In this document: piece after piece, positions 32,700 to 46,400 of the stretch | Layout: each line of letters starts with the position of its first letter | Position numbering within the stretch: the stretch's first letter is position 1 | Assembly (NCBI GenBank): GCA_023055425.1 | Contig: JALGPY010000003.1 | Location: 55,041,891-55,105,890 of the forward strand | Direction: 5' to 3' | Length of the DNA: 64,000 nucleotides | Source of the DNA: Linanthus parryae | Lineage: Eukaryota; Streptophyta; Magnoliopsida; Ericales; Polemoniaceae | The notes under the pieces: generated by a model | The model's database searches: none | Seen by the model: only the letters and a program-made list of their open reading frames with translations | Told to the model about the DNA's origin: nothing | Position numbers and translations under genes: made by a program

Positions 32700-33459
32700 G
32701 GCATTAGAAGATGCAAATTGGATCATTTCAATGCAGAGTGAGCTGAATGAGTTAAAAAAACAAGGTATGGAACTTGGTTCCTAGGCTAAAGACACAATCA
32801 TTGATTGGAACTAGATGAGTGTTCAGAAATAAGCTTGATGTAAGTGGTAAGGTTGTGAGGAACAAAGCCAGACTTGTAGCACAGGGGTATAATCAAGAGG
32901 ATGAAATTGATTATGAGGCGACATTTGCTCCTATTTCCAGGTTAAAAGCTATCATGATACTTCTTGCATTTGCATCCCATAAAGACATAAAGCTTTTTCA
33001 AATGGATGTTAAATATGCTTTTATAAATGGTTATTTACAAGAAGAAGTATTTGTTGCCCAACCACCTAGTTTTGAAAATGTCACTTTCCCTGATCATGTT
33101 TACAAATTAGATAAAGCTCTTTTTATGGCCTTAAGCAAGCTCCAAGGGCTTGGTATGACAAACTCTCAAAAAATTTACTTGACAATGGTTTTAAGAGAGG
33201 ACTGGTTGACAAAACTCTTTTTTATTAAGAATCATGAAAAAGATTTGTTAGTAGTACATATTTATATTGATGATATACTCTTTGGTGCTACTAATTATGC
33301 TCTCTAAAAAGAGTTTTCAAGTCTAATGTGCAAGGAATTTGATATGAGCTTATTGGCAGAACTTAATTTTTTTCTTGAACTTCATGTCCATCAAATGAAT
33401 AAAGAAATATTTGTACATCAAGGGAAATATACCAAAGAATTGTTAAACAAGTACAACAT
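32700..33459 (+). pseudogene. Copia A reverse transcriptase, truncated
   Basis: The main frame has VRNKARLVAQGYNQEDEIDYEATFAPISRLKAI, FQMDVKYAFINGYLQEEVFV and HIYIDDILFGAT (YIDD catalytic box). After a stop at about 33305 the frame resumes with FDMSLLAELNFFLELHVHQ and breaks at 33459, where the LTR of Copia B begins. The rest of RT and RNase H are displaced beyond the nest. Confidence 0.85.
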
Positions 33460-34883
33460 TGTTGGAATTGTGCTCTAGTGGCAATCAATTTATCGTGACA
33501 AATATATATGGACTTACTATTCATTATGTTATTTATATAGAGATATGTTAACATGAATGAAGTCCTTAGAATATAAATGTTATATTCTTAAATATCCCTA
33601 GTCAGTTATATTGATTAACAGGACAATCAACTATAGACTAGTATGGGGTTGGATTGATATGGAGATATCACGATCCAACACATGGGTATGCATTAAGAGT
33701 AATGGCATGCTGGATTGACCCACGACGATAAGGCTACATTAGATTATGTTTTAGTCACAAGTGCTTCTCGTAGTGCTAATGGTATTGTAATCCTTAGACT
33801 TGAAGTCACTAGATACTCTAGTTCTGAAATATCATGCTTTGATTTTATCAAACGTTACACCGTAACTAGATAACTATAAAGGTAGTTATCGGGCATGATA
33901 GGAAGCAAGCTTAGAGATCGTAGTGACGTAGACATGATTTGTCCCTTCCACATAATGGGAGTAAATATCCATGGGCCACTCGAGGGATGGTGCTTATAGA
34001 ATGTCTGGCCAGACTCAGATAAATTAATATGGACATACTGATATTCTCTGCACGGATAAGCATATTCCCAGGATCGAGGAACTATGGATTGGATATACGA
34101 GTGTGAATAATATGTCTCGTGTCCAATTCGGATATGGAGACAAAGGGAGAATACGATACATGAACATTGGGCACAAGGTTTGTCGGATGACTATTTCTAT
34201 TAGTTGGGTAGCGTGGATGTCTTGCTAGAGGCCGCTCCATGTTAGTACTGGTTACTACCAACTAAGTAGAAATCTATGGGGTCACACTCCCTATGGATTA
34301 GACCGGACATGGAAATTAATTAATATGATTAATTAATTAGAAGGATCAATACGCAACTACTTGTAAACTTAGTAGGACTAATTTGCAAGTTGGACTAATT
34401 CGTATATGGACATGATTAGGATAGGGGCTTTTGTGCAGTCAACAAGGAGTTGTTGGACTATATAAAGGACACTCATAGCTTCCTCCCATACTAATGCTCA
34501 TAACACATTGAGTGGGAGAGAGAAGCAAGGAGAGAGAGCAAGACCAAAGAGGGCTGAACCCTCCCTTGGTCCGCCCCTACCCCGTCGGCCACATAGAGGG
34601 CCGAGCCCCTCTTGTTGGTGTTCGTTGTGTGATCTTCTTCCTCTTCCTCCTTCAATACTAGCTAGCACAAAGGCTTGAAGGATCCGGATTCAATCCTAGG
34701 AGTGGACTATCCGTTGGGACGTGAACACTATTTCATGTGAGAAGTCATCACAGGATAACCCGAAGGTATGTAGATACTAGAATGCTTTACTATCGTTATG
34801 TAGTCTCTTCATGTGATCCTTGGTGGGATTTGAGCAGGATTAATTTTATTATTCTGCTGCGTAACCTGCATGAAAACCCAACA
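33460..34883 (+). repeat. 5' LTR of Copia B
   Basis: 1,424 bp, TGTTGGAATTGTGC to AACCCAACA. It matches 40300-41336 closely over the first 1,030 bp, including the tactattcattatgtta and catgggtatgcattaa stretches. A TATA-like tatataaagg lies near 34459. Confidence 0.9.
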
Positions 34884-34884
34884 G

Positions 34885-34897
34885 TGGTATAAGAGCC
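34885..34897 (+). promoter_or_regulatory. Primer-binding site of Copia B
   Basis: TGGTATAAGAGCC one base after the LTR. It differs from the usual iMet site TGGTATCAGAGCC at one position. Confidence 0.8.
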
Positions 34898-35146
34898 ACA
34901 AGTCATATAGCATAACGTAGTTTATGTGTTACAATATTTGTTGTTTTACACTTTAATTATTGTTTAGCGCGTAAAACGGACAAATCAAGCATATTGATGC
35001 AATTTGTGAATAATATTCAAGCTAAATAAGATTAAATATTACATGGTATGTAAGGATTAGTGAATTTGGATCACATATGATGTGAAAATTTTGGATCTAG
35101 AAAATTAGGGTTTGGGCACAAGTTGGAAAAAAGTATTTTTCAAACT

Positions 35147-35317
35147 TGGAAACAACTAAAGTTGGGAAACAAGGAAGAAGTTGTTTTGGAAACAACTAAA
35201 CTTGGGCAACAAGTAAGAATTTGTTTATGGAAACAACTAAACTTGGGATCCAAGGAGGAAGTTGTTTATGGAAACAACTAAACTTGGGAACCAAGGAGGA
35301 AGTTGTTTATTGAAACA
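35147..35317 (+). repeat. Four tandem 40-41 bp repeats behind the Copia B leader
   Basis: The phrase gaaacaactaaacttggg recurs near 35149, 35189, 35230 and 35271, followed by a partial unit near 35311. The linking aaggaggaagttgttta is shared between later copies. Confidence 0.8.
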
Positions 35318-36189
35318 ACTCCCATGAGAGGTTCGCCCCCCCCTAGGGGACCGCCCCTCTCCTCCTTGTTGCCCAAGAAAGCCACGACCAAGGGCTGGGC
35401 CTCCCTAGCGCACGGCCTATCCATGTGTGCTAGGGGCTTGCCGGTCCCAAGGCTTTGTGGTGGTCCTTTAAGGTTTTGGCCATGTATAAGTGGGCCCTCT
35501 TGGACCGATTTTACCGTAGTTCATTCAAAATCAACTAAAATTGATCAAGCGCGTTAAAATTGGATTTTAACTATTTATGTGCTATTTGCATGGTGATTGG
35601 ATATGGCCTTAGGTTGTGGTTTTTTGTGGATGTTTATTTTGTGGTTTGTTTTACGGCCTGCGAGCTGATAAAATTAATGTAATAGTGAATTACATTTTAC
35701 GGCCTGCGAGTTGGTCTTCTTCTCAACTTGTGAGATCTTTTTATTTAGTATAGATGCTAGCTAGTATTAGATAAAATAGATGATAGTCAAGATGGAGAAG
35801 AAGATGCCTAAAGGATTAAAGAAACCACAAGATGGAGCATTCCACAAGGCTAAGGAGCATGGAGCATTCCACAATCTATGGAGCATGGACCAAAAGATGG
35901 AGGCACATGGAGATGAGCTTGCTATTTTAGGGTTCATAGATATTCTCATTGGCTTGAGAATATCTTAGTTTAGAGGCCATATCCATATCACAGTTATTTT
36001 GTTTGTGGTTGTTTATTTATTGTCTTATTATTTTATCGTTGGTGTGTGGATGATACATGCAAAATTGATAATAAGATAATTAACAACCCGGATCTTTTAT
36101 TTGTAAAATTTCCCAACTCAAAATAAGTAGATCAGTTGATATGGATCAACAAAACAATTAAAACTAGAAAAGTAGAATCCTTCATTGAA

Positions 36190-37310
36190 ATATTGCGTTT
36201 TGCCTTCTCTTGCCTAACCACCCTTCATGATCAGGGTCTATTAAAATTCGGAGTTGCCAAAGCAAGGTGATTTTAATTCACCATGATGTGTTGTAGACGA
36301 CACAAGAAAGTAATGTGTGATTGTTGAAGTAAGAGGTTGGACGCAACTAGATGTTTTAATGAGATTAAAACCTAAAGGCAACCAATTGGGATTATCCATG
36401 TGATGGATAAATAAGGAGTTATTTGCCCAATTGAACCAAGAGTTGCATGTGATGCAATTGGAATTGTTCCTACCTAAATAACTAATTTTGGGTGGCTTGC
36501 CAAAGCAAGCTCAAAAGAAGTAAAATATGGATCTTGACCCACTAAAAAATATAATTATATTTTCTCCATTAATATGGAGGGTTATTAATCAGAGAAAAAT
36601 ATTGGGAGATATGTTTAACAATTTAAGTCCTTGTTAAATATAGTCATACGTTAAAATATTTTGCATATATTCTTTAGTGTTTAATACCCATCGCATTAAA
36701 CAAACAGAATGTGACTTCATGTCCTCAAAAGGACAAGCTGTCTGGAATCTAATTTTGGACTGGTATAAAATCGAGAATTGTTCTCAAATAATGGAAAATG
36801 TTGTACATTGTAGAGCATAAAGTTCTCTTCCCATCGACTACCAAGACACACTAAAAGCCTAATGAAAGGAACATCAAAGAATGGTTCTTTTGATGTAACT
36901 TGCCTCATCTCAGCTGCCATGAACTCTGAGCTTTGGAAGCAAGATGAGAAATATGGAGGCGTATGATATGATCATGCATTAAAAGAAGCTCTTTCAAAGA
37001 GCGAGCTAGACATGAAATGCTTGAAGTGTTGCTCCACTTTGCACTATCTTGCTTAGCACTCGTCATGATCAAGATGGAGTGAGTTCGGGCTTGCCAAAGC
37101 AAGGCAACTTAATTCATCAAGATTTGACGCAACCACACAAGCTAGTAATGTGTGACTCCTGAAGCAAGAGGTGAAGCGCAACTAAGCTACTTCAGTAGGA
37201 TTGAAAGCTTAGAGATTGGGAGTTATATATGAAATACATAAAGAATAAATAATTATTCTCCCAAGTGGACCGAGAATTGCATTGGATGCAATTATAGTTT
37301 TTGTTCAAAG
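36190..37310 (+). repeat. Diverged direct repeat in the gag region of Copia B
   Basis: Segments around 36190-36480 and 37040-37310 share an ordered set of phrases: ttgccaaagcaagg, then cacaag..agtaatgtgtga, then aagcaagaggt or aagtaagaggt, then gcgcaacta or acgcaacta, and gttgcat..gatgcaatt. They look like an old internal duplication about 850 bp apart. Confidence 0.6.
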
Positions 37311-37989
37311 ATGATTTACTCAATATGATTGAGAATCCTATACAAAGCACTCATAAAGGGCTAAAGGTAAAACATGGTAATGGTTAACAACATGGGTAAG
37401 GGAAAAAAGGTTTGCGCCAACCCCATGGTATAAAGAAACCTTGTTGCTAGAACCAAGTTGCCTTAAAATTCCCACAGGTGGTGTAGAGGAAGAGAAACTG
37501 CCCAAAGTACGTGGAAGGAAATAATAAAGGAATTATGAATTCCAATTAGGTATTTTGTTATAGAAATCAATGTGTCTATATCATCATCATGAGTATATGA
37601 TACTAGATGAGGATCTCACATTTATAGAAATGTGGAGGATCTCAAGAGATATAGACAATTGAATAAGGAAGAAGTAAACCTACATGTGGGGCAATGAAGC
37701 AAGGGGTTGCTAAACTTGCCATAGGGATTTATTTATACCTTTTTGAAATTATCCATGAATTAGACAAATAAGATTATGTCACTACTTTGAGTCGGGACAT
37801 ATCACAGTTTCTTATTTTGACAAGAAAAATCTTTTATTAAAATAATGGACGTATGTTGTTCTATTTATTTTGACAAAAATGCATTATTGTAATGCACTTT
37901 TGTCTAAGTGAATCGTATATCCTTGATCATGATAAATTCATCTATAACATTAATACAAAGAGGTTTGCATATGATGATATGAACCTCAC

Positions 37990-40060
37990 TTATCTTTAGC
38001 ATTATCATTTAGGCCACGTGAATAAGATCGAGATACACATCTAGAACTCCATATGGATGGATTTCTGGAACTCATTTGATTATTGAATCATACATGTAAG
38101 ACTTATTTATTATGCAAAGATATGACATATGGATGGATTTCTGGAACTCATTTGATTATTGAATCATACATGTAAGACTTTTTTATTATGCAAAGATATG
38201 ATCTTTTGGGAAACATACATGTTGATGTATGAAGGCCGCTAAGGACAAATGCTAAAGGTGGTTTTCAGTATTTCATCATATTTACTGATGGGATCAGAGA
38301 AATATGGATTTGTGTATCTTTTGAAGTAACGAATCTGAATCCTTTGAAGAGTTCAAGAAATTCAAGAATGAAGTGAAAAGCCAGCTTGGCAAAAGTATCA
38401 TGGATCTACGATTGGATCGTGGAGGAGAATATTTAAGCTAATAGTTTGAACATCTAAGGGAGTATGGGATGCGATCTAAACCCACTAAACCTAGAACACC
38501 ATTATGGAATGGCGTGTCTAAAGGGATGTGTCAAACAGAACTTTCAGTTTACTTTTAGGGGGCCATGTTCTAATTACAGCAAATTTCGCCCTTAACCTTG
38601 TTCCGTCTAAATTAATTATGAAAAACACCATATGAGATATATGAGATATGGACTAGGAAGTGTCCTATTATGTCGTTCATAAAAGATTTGGGTTATGAAG
38701 TTTATGTAAAGACATTTACAGATAAACTTGGACCCAAGTCGGATAAATGTTTTGCGGGATATCCTGAAAGGGATATTATTTCTACAACCCAAATGAGTAC
38801 AAATTGTTTGTTTCTCAAATCACAATGTTTCTAGATAGAGATGGTATCTAAAAGAAACAGTGGGAGGACAGTAGAACTTGAAGGAGTTCAAGAACCACCA
38901 GAACATTGATCCTTATGATGGAACATGAGTAGGATCACAAGGTGTTGTGGAGCAACCTACTCAGATAACACAAGAACCTCGTAGGTCAGGTAGGATATGC
39001 AAATGAGCTAGAGAAATATGGGTTTCTCATAAACCGTGATATATCGCTCATCGAGATGATCCTACAACTTATGAGATGACCACATGTGAGCCATACTCTC
39101 AAAAATGGCTTGGAACCATGAGATAGGCTATGGAATCCATGTATGCTAACAAAGAATTGACTTTGGTAGAACCACCTGAAAGGGTAGGATCCATAGGGTG
39201 CAAGTTGGTTATGAGGAAACCAAAATAGATGGTAATACGATTATTTTTAAGGGACAATTGGTTAAAAAAAAGGTTTCATGTGAGTTCATAGTATAGACTA
39301 TGACGAAACCTTTCCCAGTTGTGATGCTTAAATTCATTCGCATCTTACTTGTAGCAATCTGTCTAAAGATTGAGTCAAGGTTCTTGGAGTTGGATTCTTC
39401 AAATTGATGATGCAATCAAAGGAGTTTGGTTCCATCAAAATTGAATATGAGACTTGTGTTTACATAAAGGTTAGTGGGAGCACAGATATGTTTCTGGTCT
39501 TGTATGTGGAGACATACTAATCATTGGGAATGATGTCCATACTTGACAATCTTACGTAGATTGACTAGGGAATTAAATCTTCAAAGATAGACTTAGGCGA
39601 AGCAACCCATGAAGATCTATGGAGATAGATCAAGATGGTTGTGCGGCTTAGGTCATAGTACATAAATTGATAAAGGTGTTGAAATGGTTCAACATGTATA
39701 GAATATGGATTCTACCTATGTCAAATGGAACTAGTCTTTGGAAAACTAATTTTATTTTACAATTAGATTTGAAAAGGACCAAATGAATAAGATTCATGAG
39801 ATAAGACATGTTATGTACTAGGCCAGATGTGTCATATGATATGACACAAAGATACCAGTCAAATCCGGGTGAGCGTCACTGGATAATTATCAAGATTGTC
39901 TTTAATGTACTTGAGAAGAATTTAGGATGAATTCTTGATTAATGGAGGATAGGGAGAGTTTACTTTAAGGGGTTACAGTGATGAGAGATTCTAATCTAAC
40001 AAAGAAGATTTCAGACTATAGTCGAGTTTTATGTTTTGCACTAGAGGGAGGGACTGTGAG
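37990..40060 (+). pseudogene. Copia B integrase and RT remnants
   Basis: Broken plus-strand frames read FKKFKNEVKSQLGKSIMDLRLDRGGEYLS (integrase core, DRGGEY) at about 38345-38440, then a proline-rich TPRTPLWNGVS-like segment. An RT C-terminal region near 39400-39700 includes KEFGSIKIEYETCVYIKVSGS. Stops occur every few dozen codons, so no function remains. Confidence 0.7.
38050..38201 (+). repeat. Perfect-period 76-bp tandem duplication
   Basis: Two copies, 38050-38125 and 38126-38201, starting catatggatggatttctgg and ending caaagatatga. They differ at one base in a T/A stretch. Confidence 0.95.
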
Positions 40061-40299
40061 CTGGAAATGTCCCAGCCAAGATTCAGTTTCCAATTCTAAC
40101 ACAGAGGACTGAGTATTTTAATGCATAAGATGCACTTACTCAGAATATTCAATCTCAATCAAATTCTTGATAGAGGAGATGTGAATATTTGTAAAATATA
40201 GGTCGATGTCTCTCTTACCACGAACAGTGAAAGCATGAGGGCCGCGCTAGATCAATAGGCATATGATGCAGGAGATTGACTCTAGTGCAAGCGGGAGAC

Positions 40300-41336
40300 T
40301 GTTGGAATTGTGCCCTAGATGCAATCAATTTATCGTGACAAATATATATGGACTTACTATTCATTATGTTATCGATATGGAGATATGTTAACATGAATTA
40401 AGTCCTTAGAAAATAAATGTTATATTCTTAAATTTCCCTAGTCAATTATATTGATTAACAGGAAAATCAACTATATACTAGTTTGGGGTTGGATTGATAT
40501 GGAGATATCACGATCCAACACATGGGTATGCATTAAGAGTAATGGCATGCTGGATTGACCCACGACGAGAAGGCTACATTAGATTATTTTAAAGTCACAA
40601 GAGATTCTCGTAGTGCTAATGGTATTGTAATCCTTAGACTTGAAGTCACTGGATACTCTAGTTGTGAAATATCATGCTTTGATATTATCAAACGTTACAA
40701 CGTAACTGGGTAACTATAAAGATAGTTATCGGGCATGATAGGAAGCAAGATTAGAGATCGTAGTGAGGTAGACATGATTTGTCCCTCCCACATAATAGGA
40801 GTAAATATCCATGGGCCACTCGAGGGATGGTGCTTATAGAATGTCTGGCCAGACTCAGATAAATCAATATAGAGATATTGATATTATTTGCACGGATAAG
40901 CATATTCCCAGGATCGAGGAACTATAGATTGGATATACGAATGTGGCGAATATGTCTCGTGTCCAATCCGAATATTGAGACAAAGGGATAATACAATACA
41001 GGAACATTGGACAGAAGGTTTGTCGGATGACTATTTCTATTAGTTGGGTAGCGTGGATGTCTTGCTAGAGGCCGCTCCATGTTAGTACTGGTTACTACCA
41101 ACTAAGTAGGAACCTATGGGGTCACACTCCCTATGGATTACACCGGACATGGGAATTAATTAATATGATTAATTAATTATAATGATCAATACGCAACTAC
41201 TTGCAAACTTAGTAGGATTAATTTGCAAGTTGGACTAATTCGTGTATGGACATGATTAGGATAAGGGATTTTATGCATTCAACAAGGAGTTGTTGGACTA
41301 TATAAAGGACACTCCTAGCTTCCTTCCCATACTAAT
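40300..41336 (+). repeat. 3' LTR of Copia B, left part
   Basis: It starts TGTTGGAATTGTGCCCTAG after the polypurine stretch gcgggagac. It is interrupted after actaat at 41336; the expected continuation gctcataacacattg is found at 57787. Confidence 0.9.
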
Positions 41337-44111
41337 TGTCACATCCCCCTCCCGCCGACCCCGATTAGCGATTAATAAAACTTGCGTTAACGGGAGGAGG
41401 GCGCGACATGCCGGTGCGGCCATGACTCGTCGAGAGGCTAAATAAGTTAATTTATAAAAGTCGTGATCAAATGATTGTATTTGAAAAAGTTTGCGGAAGC
41501 GTAAATAACAATTTACTTGGGGTCGTCTTGATAAACAATTTGAATTGTAAAAGTTGCTCAAAACAAATAAAAAATTTGAACTTGAAAGTAATAAATTAAT
41601 ATCGTTTAACCCTCTCGACTCATAACTTATACAGAGCATAACTCGGGAATGTTTCTAGGTATCATACAATGACCCATAAAAAATCTTATATACATAATTG
41701 TACAAATCTCACATTCTTAAAACAATATACGAACATGTTTTCCATAATAGCTCAAGTCGTCTAGCATATACTCGACATGTAGGCACATAATCATTATGAA
41801 GTCAACAAGTCAACACATGTGAACTTAACACCTTGTTATTTCTTGCCTTACGTGTCCTTAAAACTTGAAAAAAGTAACGTGAAAGGGTGAGCTCAACTAG
41901 CTCAGTGAGTTACATCTACGCCCCTCCGTAGGTTTAGGAAACGAGAAGGGCTAACTTTCCATGGAGCATCATGAACATAAGGCATAGTCATACATACATA
42001 TACTTGTGAAACTTGAAAGATCATGACATTCATAAAACATGAATAATAGAGAAAGCATAACGTAAAGCATAACTTGAGTCATGTGAAATGATATTGTTCC
42101 AAGTAGGAACCTTTCTTTGTCTCACGTGGAGACCATAACGTACTTGAACATACTTGCTTATTTTCTTATCTTATGGCCCGTGTAACCTTCGTGACTTAAC
42201 ATAACGTAGGGACATGTCCATCGCGACGGCTCGTGAGGAGACGCGTGCCGTTTTATATTGCCCCGGCAAAAGGGCCGTAGCCTGCCTATACCCGACAGGG
42301 GGTTTCACTACGGTAACCGTGACCTTTCTGAAAACGTGTTTTTATTTTATGAAACGTTCATTTTTCTTTGTTAGCATCCATGGGGCATAAACATTTTACT
42401 GGAGTAAATAAACATGCATACATAATACTATGGACGAAATGAACATACATAAAATTTGAAGAAACTTTAGGGTAGGTACAAACTTTAGGAGGTAGGGTAA
42501 CTCACCTTGCGAGCTTAACACATTCATTTAATATTTTCTTAGTCCAATTCCAACCAACTTAAAGCACGTGATCATCGACTTCGTCGTCATATAACTAGCA
42601 AAGAGTGCTACAAATCACACATGTAATCACTTGGAATGAATTCAATAAAAGCATAGCACATAATCACTTAGCATGAAGTCATTCCAAACATAGCACATAG
42701 TCACTTAGCATGAAATCATTCCAATCATAGCACATAATCACATAGCTAAATGACATGAATCTTATGAATGCAAGATGAACTAACTTTTCTCATATTCATA
42801 TCTAGAACCTTATACTTCTTATTAGGTGCATATGACATGTATAATGCAACACGTAAATGGAATATGACACATAACAAACTAAAAAGTAACTTACATAACT
42901 AGCATTGAGAAACTTGACAAATTTTTAAATTTTACTCACATGAAAAGTGTAACTATCGCTAGTACAAAAATTCATAGGTGGCTCAAAATAATTATTTGGA
43001 ACTCAAAGTTTGACATAACATAGATAAAGATTTTACTAATAACATATAAAAATATCAAAAATAATGAAAACTTTTAAGTATTTTTAAACATTAACTTTCA
43101 GAGCTGTTTTGGTATAAAACAGAGGCTGAAAAACGGTATTGGTAATAAATTCATAAAATATTCATAGCAATTCCAAAAATTATGAAATTTTAACTGGAAG
43201 TAAATAACACCCTTTTGAAAAACATATCAAAATTTTGTAACTATTGGAGAGTAGAATAAGTACATGAAATCGATGAAAAACGTATCTGGTCTGGGTTGGA
43301 CAGTTTGTAAAAACAACCCAAGTTCTTGGCCTATTAAAAATTAAATACAAGTCCAATGGCTCTGAAATTTTTACTGGAGAAACAACATATGAAAATACAC
43401 AAACCATGAATGTTTCGTAATTTTATGAAATAATTAAGTATTTTTCTCGATTTTGTCAAAATCAGCTCAAAACATGAGTTTGATGGTTTTGTATAGTTCA
43501 AAATTTGTTGCATGCAAGAAATTTTCTTCCAAGATATGAAATTGGACAATCAAAATATCTGAAGCATATAAATATGTACCCAACAACTCAATTTTATACT
43601 TGCATGTGTGAAAATCATGAAGATGATGATGAATTAAGAACATGCACTCACAAATCCACCATGCTAACATACAAATGAGATGGTCAATGCTAAGATTGCA
43701 TCTTAAAAATTATGAATCACTAACATGCAACCAAATATTTCCATGGAATCACAAGAATGAGGAGTAAATGACAAAAATCATGATGTAGATGCAAAAGATG
43801 TAGAACTTACTCATACTTTCATGGTGTTCTTGAAGTGGGTTTGAAAAAGTGATGAATAATAGCTCCTAGATGCTTCACTCTTGAAGAAAATGCTCAAAAC
43901 TTGCTCCCCAATTGATATACTAACACTCAAGATGGATTTTCTACACTTAGAACCTCAAAAATCTAGTGTTTGGACCATGTTTTTGGAGGGTGAAGAAGAA
44001 AACTGGGAATGGTGTTCTTGAGGCGGATTTTGAGTGTGGGAGAGAATGAGAGAGAGCTTGAGAGGTGTGGAGAGTACTAGAGTGTGACTTGATAGGATAT
44101 GGGGCATAAAA
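41337..44111 (-). mobile_element. Solo Gypsy LTR, left part
   Basis: It begins TGTCACATCCCCC on the plus strand (minus-strand end GGGGGATGTGACA) and resumes at 57423, ending TTACTACA at 57781. A 5-bp duplication ctaat flanks the whole (41332-41336 and 57782-57786). With the inner element removed the LTR is 3,134 bp with no internal coding region, primer site or partner, so it is a solo LTR. On the minus strand a donor-like CAAG|GTGAGT occurs at 42506/42505. The open frames here have no domain. Confidence 0.85.
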
Positions 44112-44330
44112 TGAAATAACCGAATTTATCTAATGGGGTGATTGTGCAATTTCTTTAAAACGTTTATTACAAATACGGGGGCTAAACCATGCATATCGGA
44201 AACCTAGGGGGGGAGTAGTTGTCTTTTACATAAACAAATATAAATAATAGTGTATTATACTGTATAATAATACCGTATTCCTATACCTGTATAATACACG
44301 TATAATACTATAATAAAATAATAGTAAAAC

Positions 44331-44446
<116 letters not shown>

Positions 44447-44940
44447 CACCCTTACATCACCATCCACTCCCCCTTCCCATATTTTTCTCCTCCCACAAAA
44501 CAACCCATCTATTTCTCTCTTCCTCTCTCTCTCTCCCCGTCACCACATTTTCTCTCTCTCTCTCTCTCTCTCTTTTGTTTCTCTTCTCTCTCTCGGCTGA
44601 CACACACACACACACACACACTCAATTTTTTTTCCCATCCAACACAAAACACCTTCCTCCCTCTTTCTCTCTCCCCGTCACAACACATCTCTCTCTCTCT
44701 TTCACTCTTGTTTTCTCCTCATCCCTCACAACAACACAACACACAGCCCCCACAAGACTCTCCCCTTCTATTTCTCTCTTCTATCTCTCTCTCACTCTCT
44801 CTTGTTTCTTTCTTCCCCCTCCCTCACGGCAAACACAAAAACAACACACAAAACTCTCCCATCTCTCTCTCTCTCATCCCTCACGGAAAACACACACACA
44901 CCCTCAACCTCACAACACCCCCCTCAAATGCTACTTCCCC

Positions 44941-44954
44941 TATATATATATAAA
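44941..44954 (+). promoter_or_regulatory. LTR TATA box
   Basis: TATATATATATAAA follows a long TC/CA-rich stretch in the 5' LTR; its counterpart in the 3' LTR is at 54173-54184. Transcription probably starts about 30 nt further, near the cactttctcttctctctcgg pyrimidine patch. Confidence 0.6.
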
Positions 44955-45244
44955 CCCTACCCCCTCTTCATCAAAAACACACAACAACAAACAACACAAA
45001 CACTTTCTCTTCTCTCTCGGCAAAACAACCCGACAACACCACCACCACCATTCTCCTCTCCTCCTAGAACCATCACCCACATAAACCCCTCATCACAAGC
45101 AGAAAACAACGACAACTACAACCACATCAACTCATCACCCCCCTCTTCTCCTCCTCCTTCGGCAAACAACCAAAACCACCACCACCATCTTCTTCTCCCA
45201 GCCACCAAGAAAACCCACTGCACAACCCGCCTGCTCCACCTCCC

Positions 45245-45640
45245 TTGCTCTCTCTCTCTGTCTGTTTGCCTCACCCCGCCACCAAACCCGCCGAAATCCC
45301 GATCGAGATAACCACCGCCACAACAGCCCCTCCTCTTCGGCCTCCCTCTGTTCTTAGTCTCTCTCTCTCCCCCGAGATCACCTCTGCCAACACAGAGACG
45401 CCGGTGAACCGCCGGAAAGTTCGCCGGAGAAACGAACCGAGAACAAAACCACCACCATCAACAAAACCCACCTCCTCCATCTATCTCGAGCTCTCTACTC
45501 TCTCTGCTATCCACCCCACTGTCGAAAACAGAGAGGTAGCAGCGGCCACACCTCACGCCAGAACCGCCACCGACGCCGCCACCTCCATGGACGCCGGCGT
45601 GAAGCTCGGTCCAACCACCACCGACGCACCCACCACTTAA
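45245..45640 (+). other. GC-rich LTR open frame, 131 codons
   Basis: A Thr/Pro/Ser-rich frame (contains NRRKVRRRNEPRTKPPPSTKP) inside an AT-rich LTR. The 3' LTR has the same frame from 54645 to 55019, but the upstream part is shifted by TC-repeat changes. There is no known domain; it may be leader sequence rather than protein. Confidence 0.35.
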
Positions 45641-46328
45641 AACCCACCTCCCTCGCCTCCAGGAGGTCCGACGAGACCAGTGAAGGCCTCGAACGAACCC
45701 AGAAACGCCGAACCCATCACTGGCGATCTCCACCTCCGAACCCGACGGTCGGAGGCTCGACCCGCTTCGCCCGTTGACCGTTTTTCGTGATTCTTCGCGT
45801 GGGTAAGCTCTAAATCGCCTCCTAGTTCCATTACAATGATCGAAATCGAGTCTTGTTAGGAAAAATTCGATTTGGGTGAAGTGGGTTGATGAAGATACGT
45901 GAAAAACAAATCGGGGGGTGAAAGTGTCTTTTTCTGAAACTTCTGGGGGTGACTATTTTTACATACAAACTGAATTTTTAGAGGATGGGGGTGAAAGTGT
46001 CTTTTCATTAAACTGGGGGATAACCCCTACCAAAACAATAAACACCCTATAAATGGTTGTGGGGGTACTAGTTGTAATTTCCAACATCTTTATTAATTGG
46101 TATATAAACCTAATAAATTAATTTCTGAAAATAGAATACAAATAATAAAAAAATAATTTTTATTACTAACTTGGTTTGTCAACATAAATACTTGTAAAAT
46201 AATCTTGTTATTCTTCTCAATAAATTGTTTAAGCTATTAATCCTACTTTCTTCTATAAATAGTGCTAGAATAATGTTTTATAACCCAAAATGATGATCCT
46301 CGTAATTATACTAGTAATAATGGTAACA

Positions 46329-46400
<72 letters not shown>

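Larger units (their letters stand above)
28330..33459 (+). mobile_element. Copia retrotransposon A (decayed, interrupted)
   Basis: Plus-strand gag, protease, integrase and RT fragments occur in Copia order: gag from 29334, first zinc knuckle 30058, second zinc knuckle about 30799, protease 31062, integrase 31224-31990, RT to 33459. The gag form (UBN2-like, two knuckles separated by a charged coiled region) resembles SIRE/Maximus-type Copia. The RT is cut in mid-domain by the LTR of Copia B at 33460. RNase H and the 3' LTR are not in the window. The 5' LTR is uncertain. Confidence 0.85.
33460..41336 (+). mobile_element. Copia retrotransposon B (decayed, with both LTRs)
   Basis: It inserted into the RT of Copia A. 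The left LTR is 33460-34883, the internal region 34884-40299 and the right LTR starts at 40300. The right LTR is cut at 41336 by the solo Gypsy LTR and resumes at 57787-57816 before a second insertion. Coding sequence is so degraded that no long frame remains, but integrase and RT phrases are legible on the plus strand. Confidence 0.9.

Noticed and set aside
35303..35557. 84-codon open frame in Copia B
   Set aside because: No gag similarity; it lies just after a tandem repeat in a decayed region.
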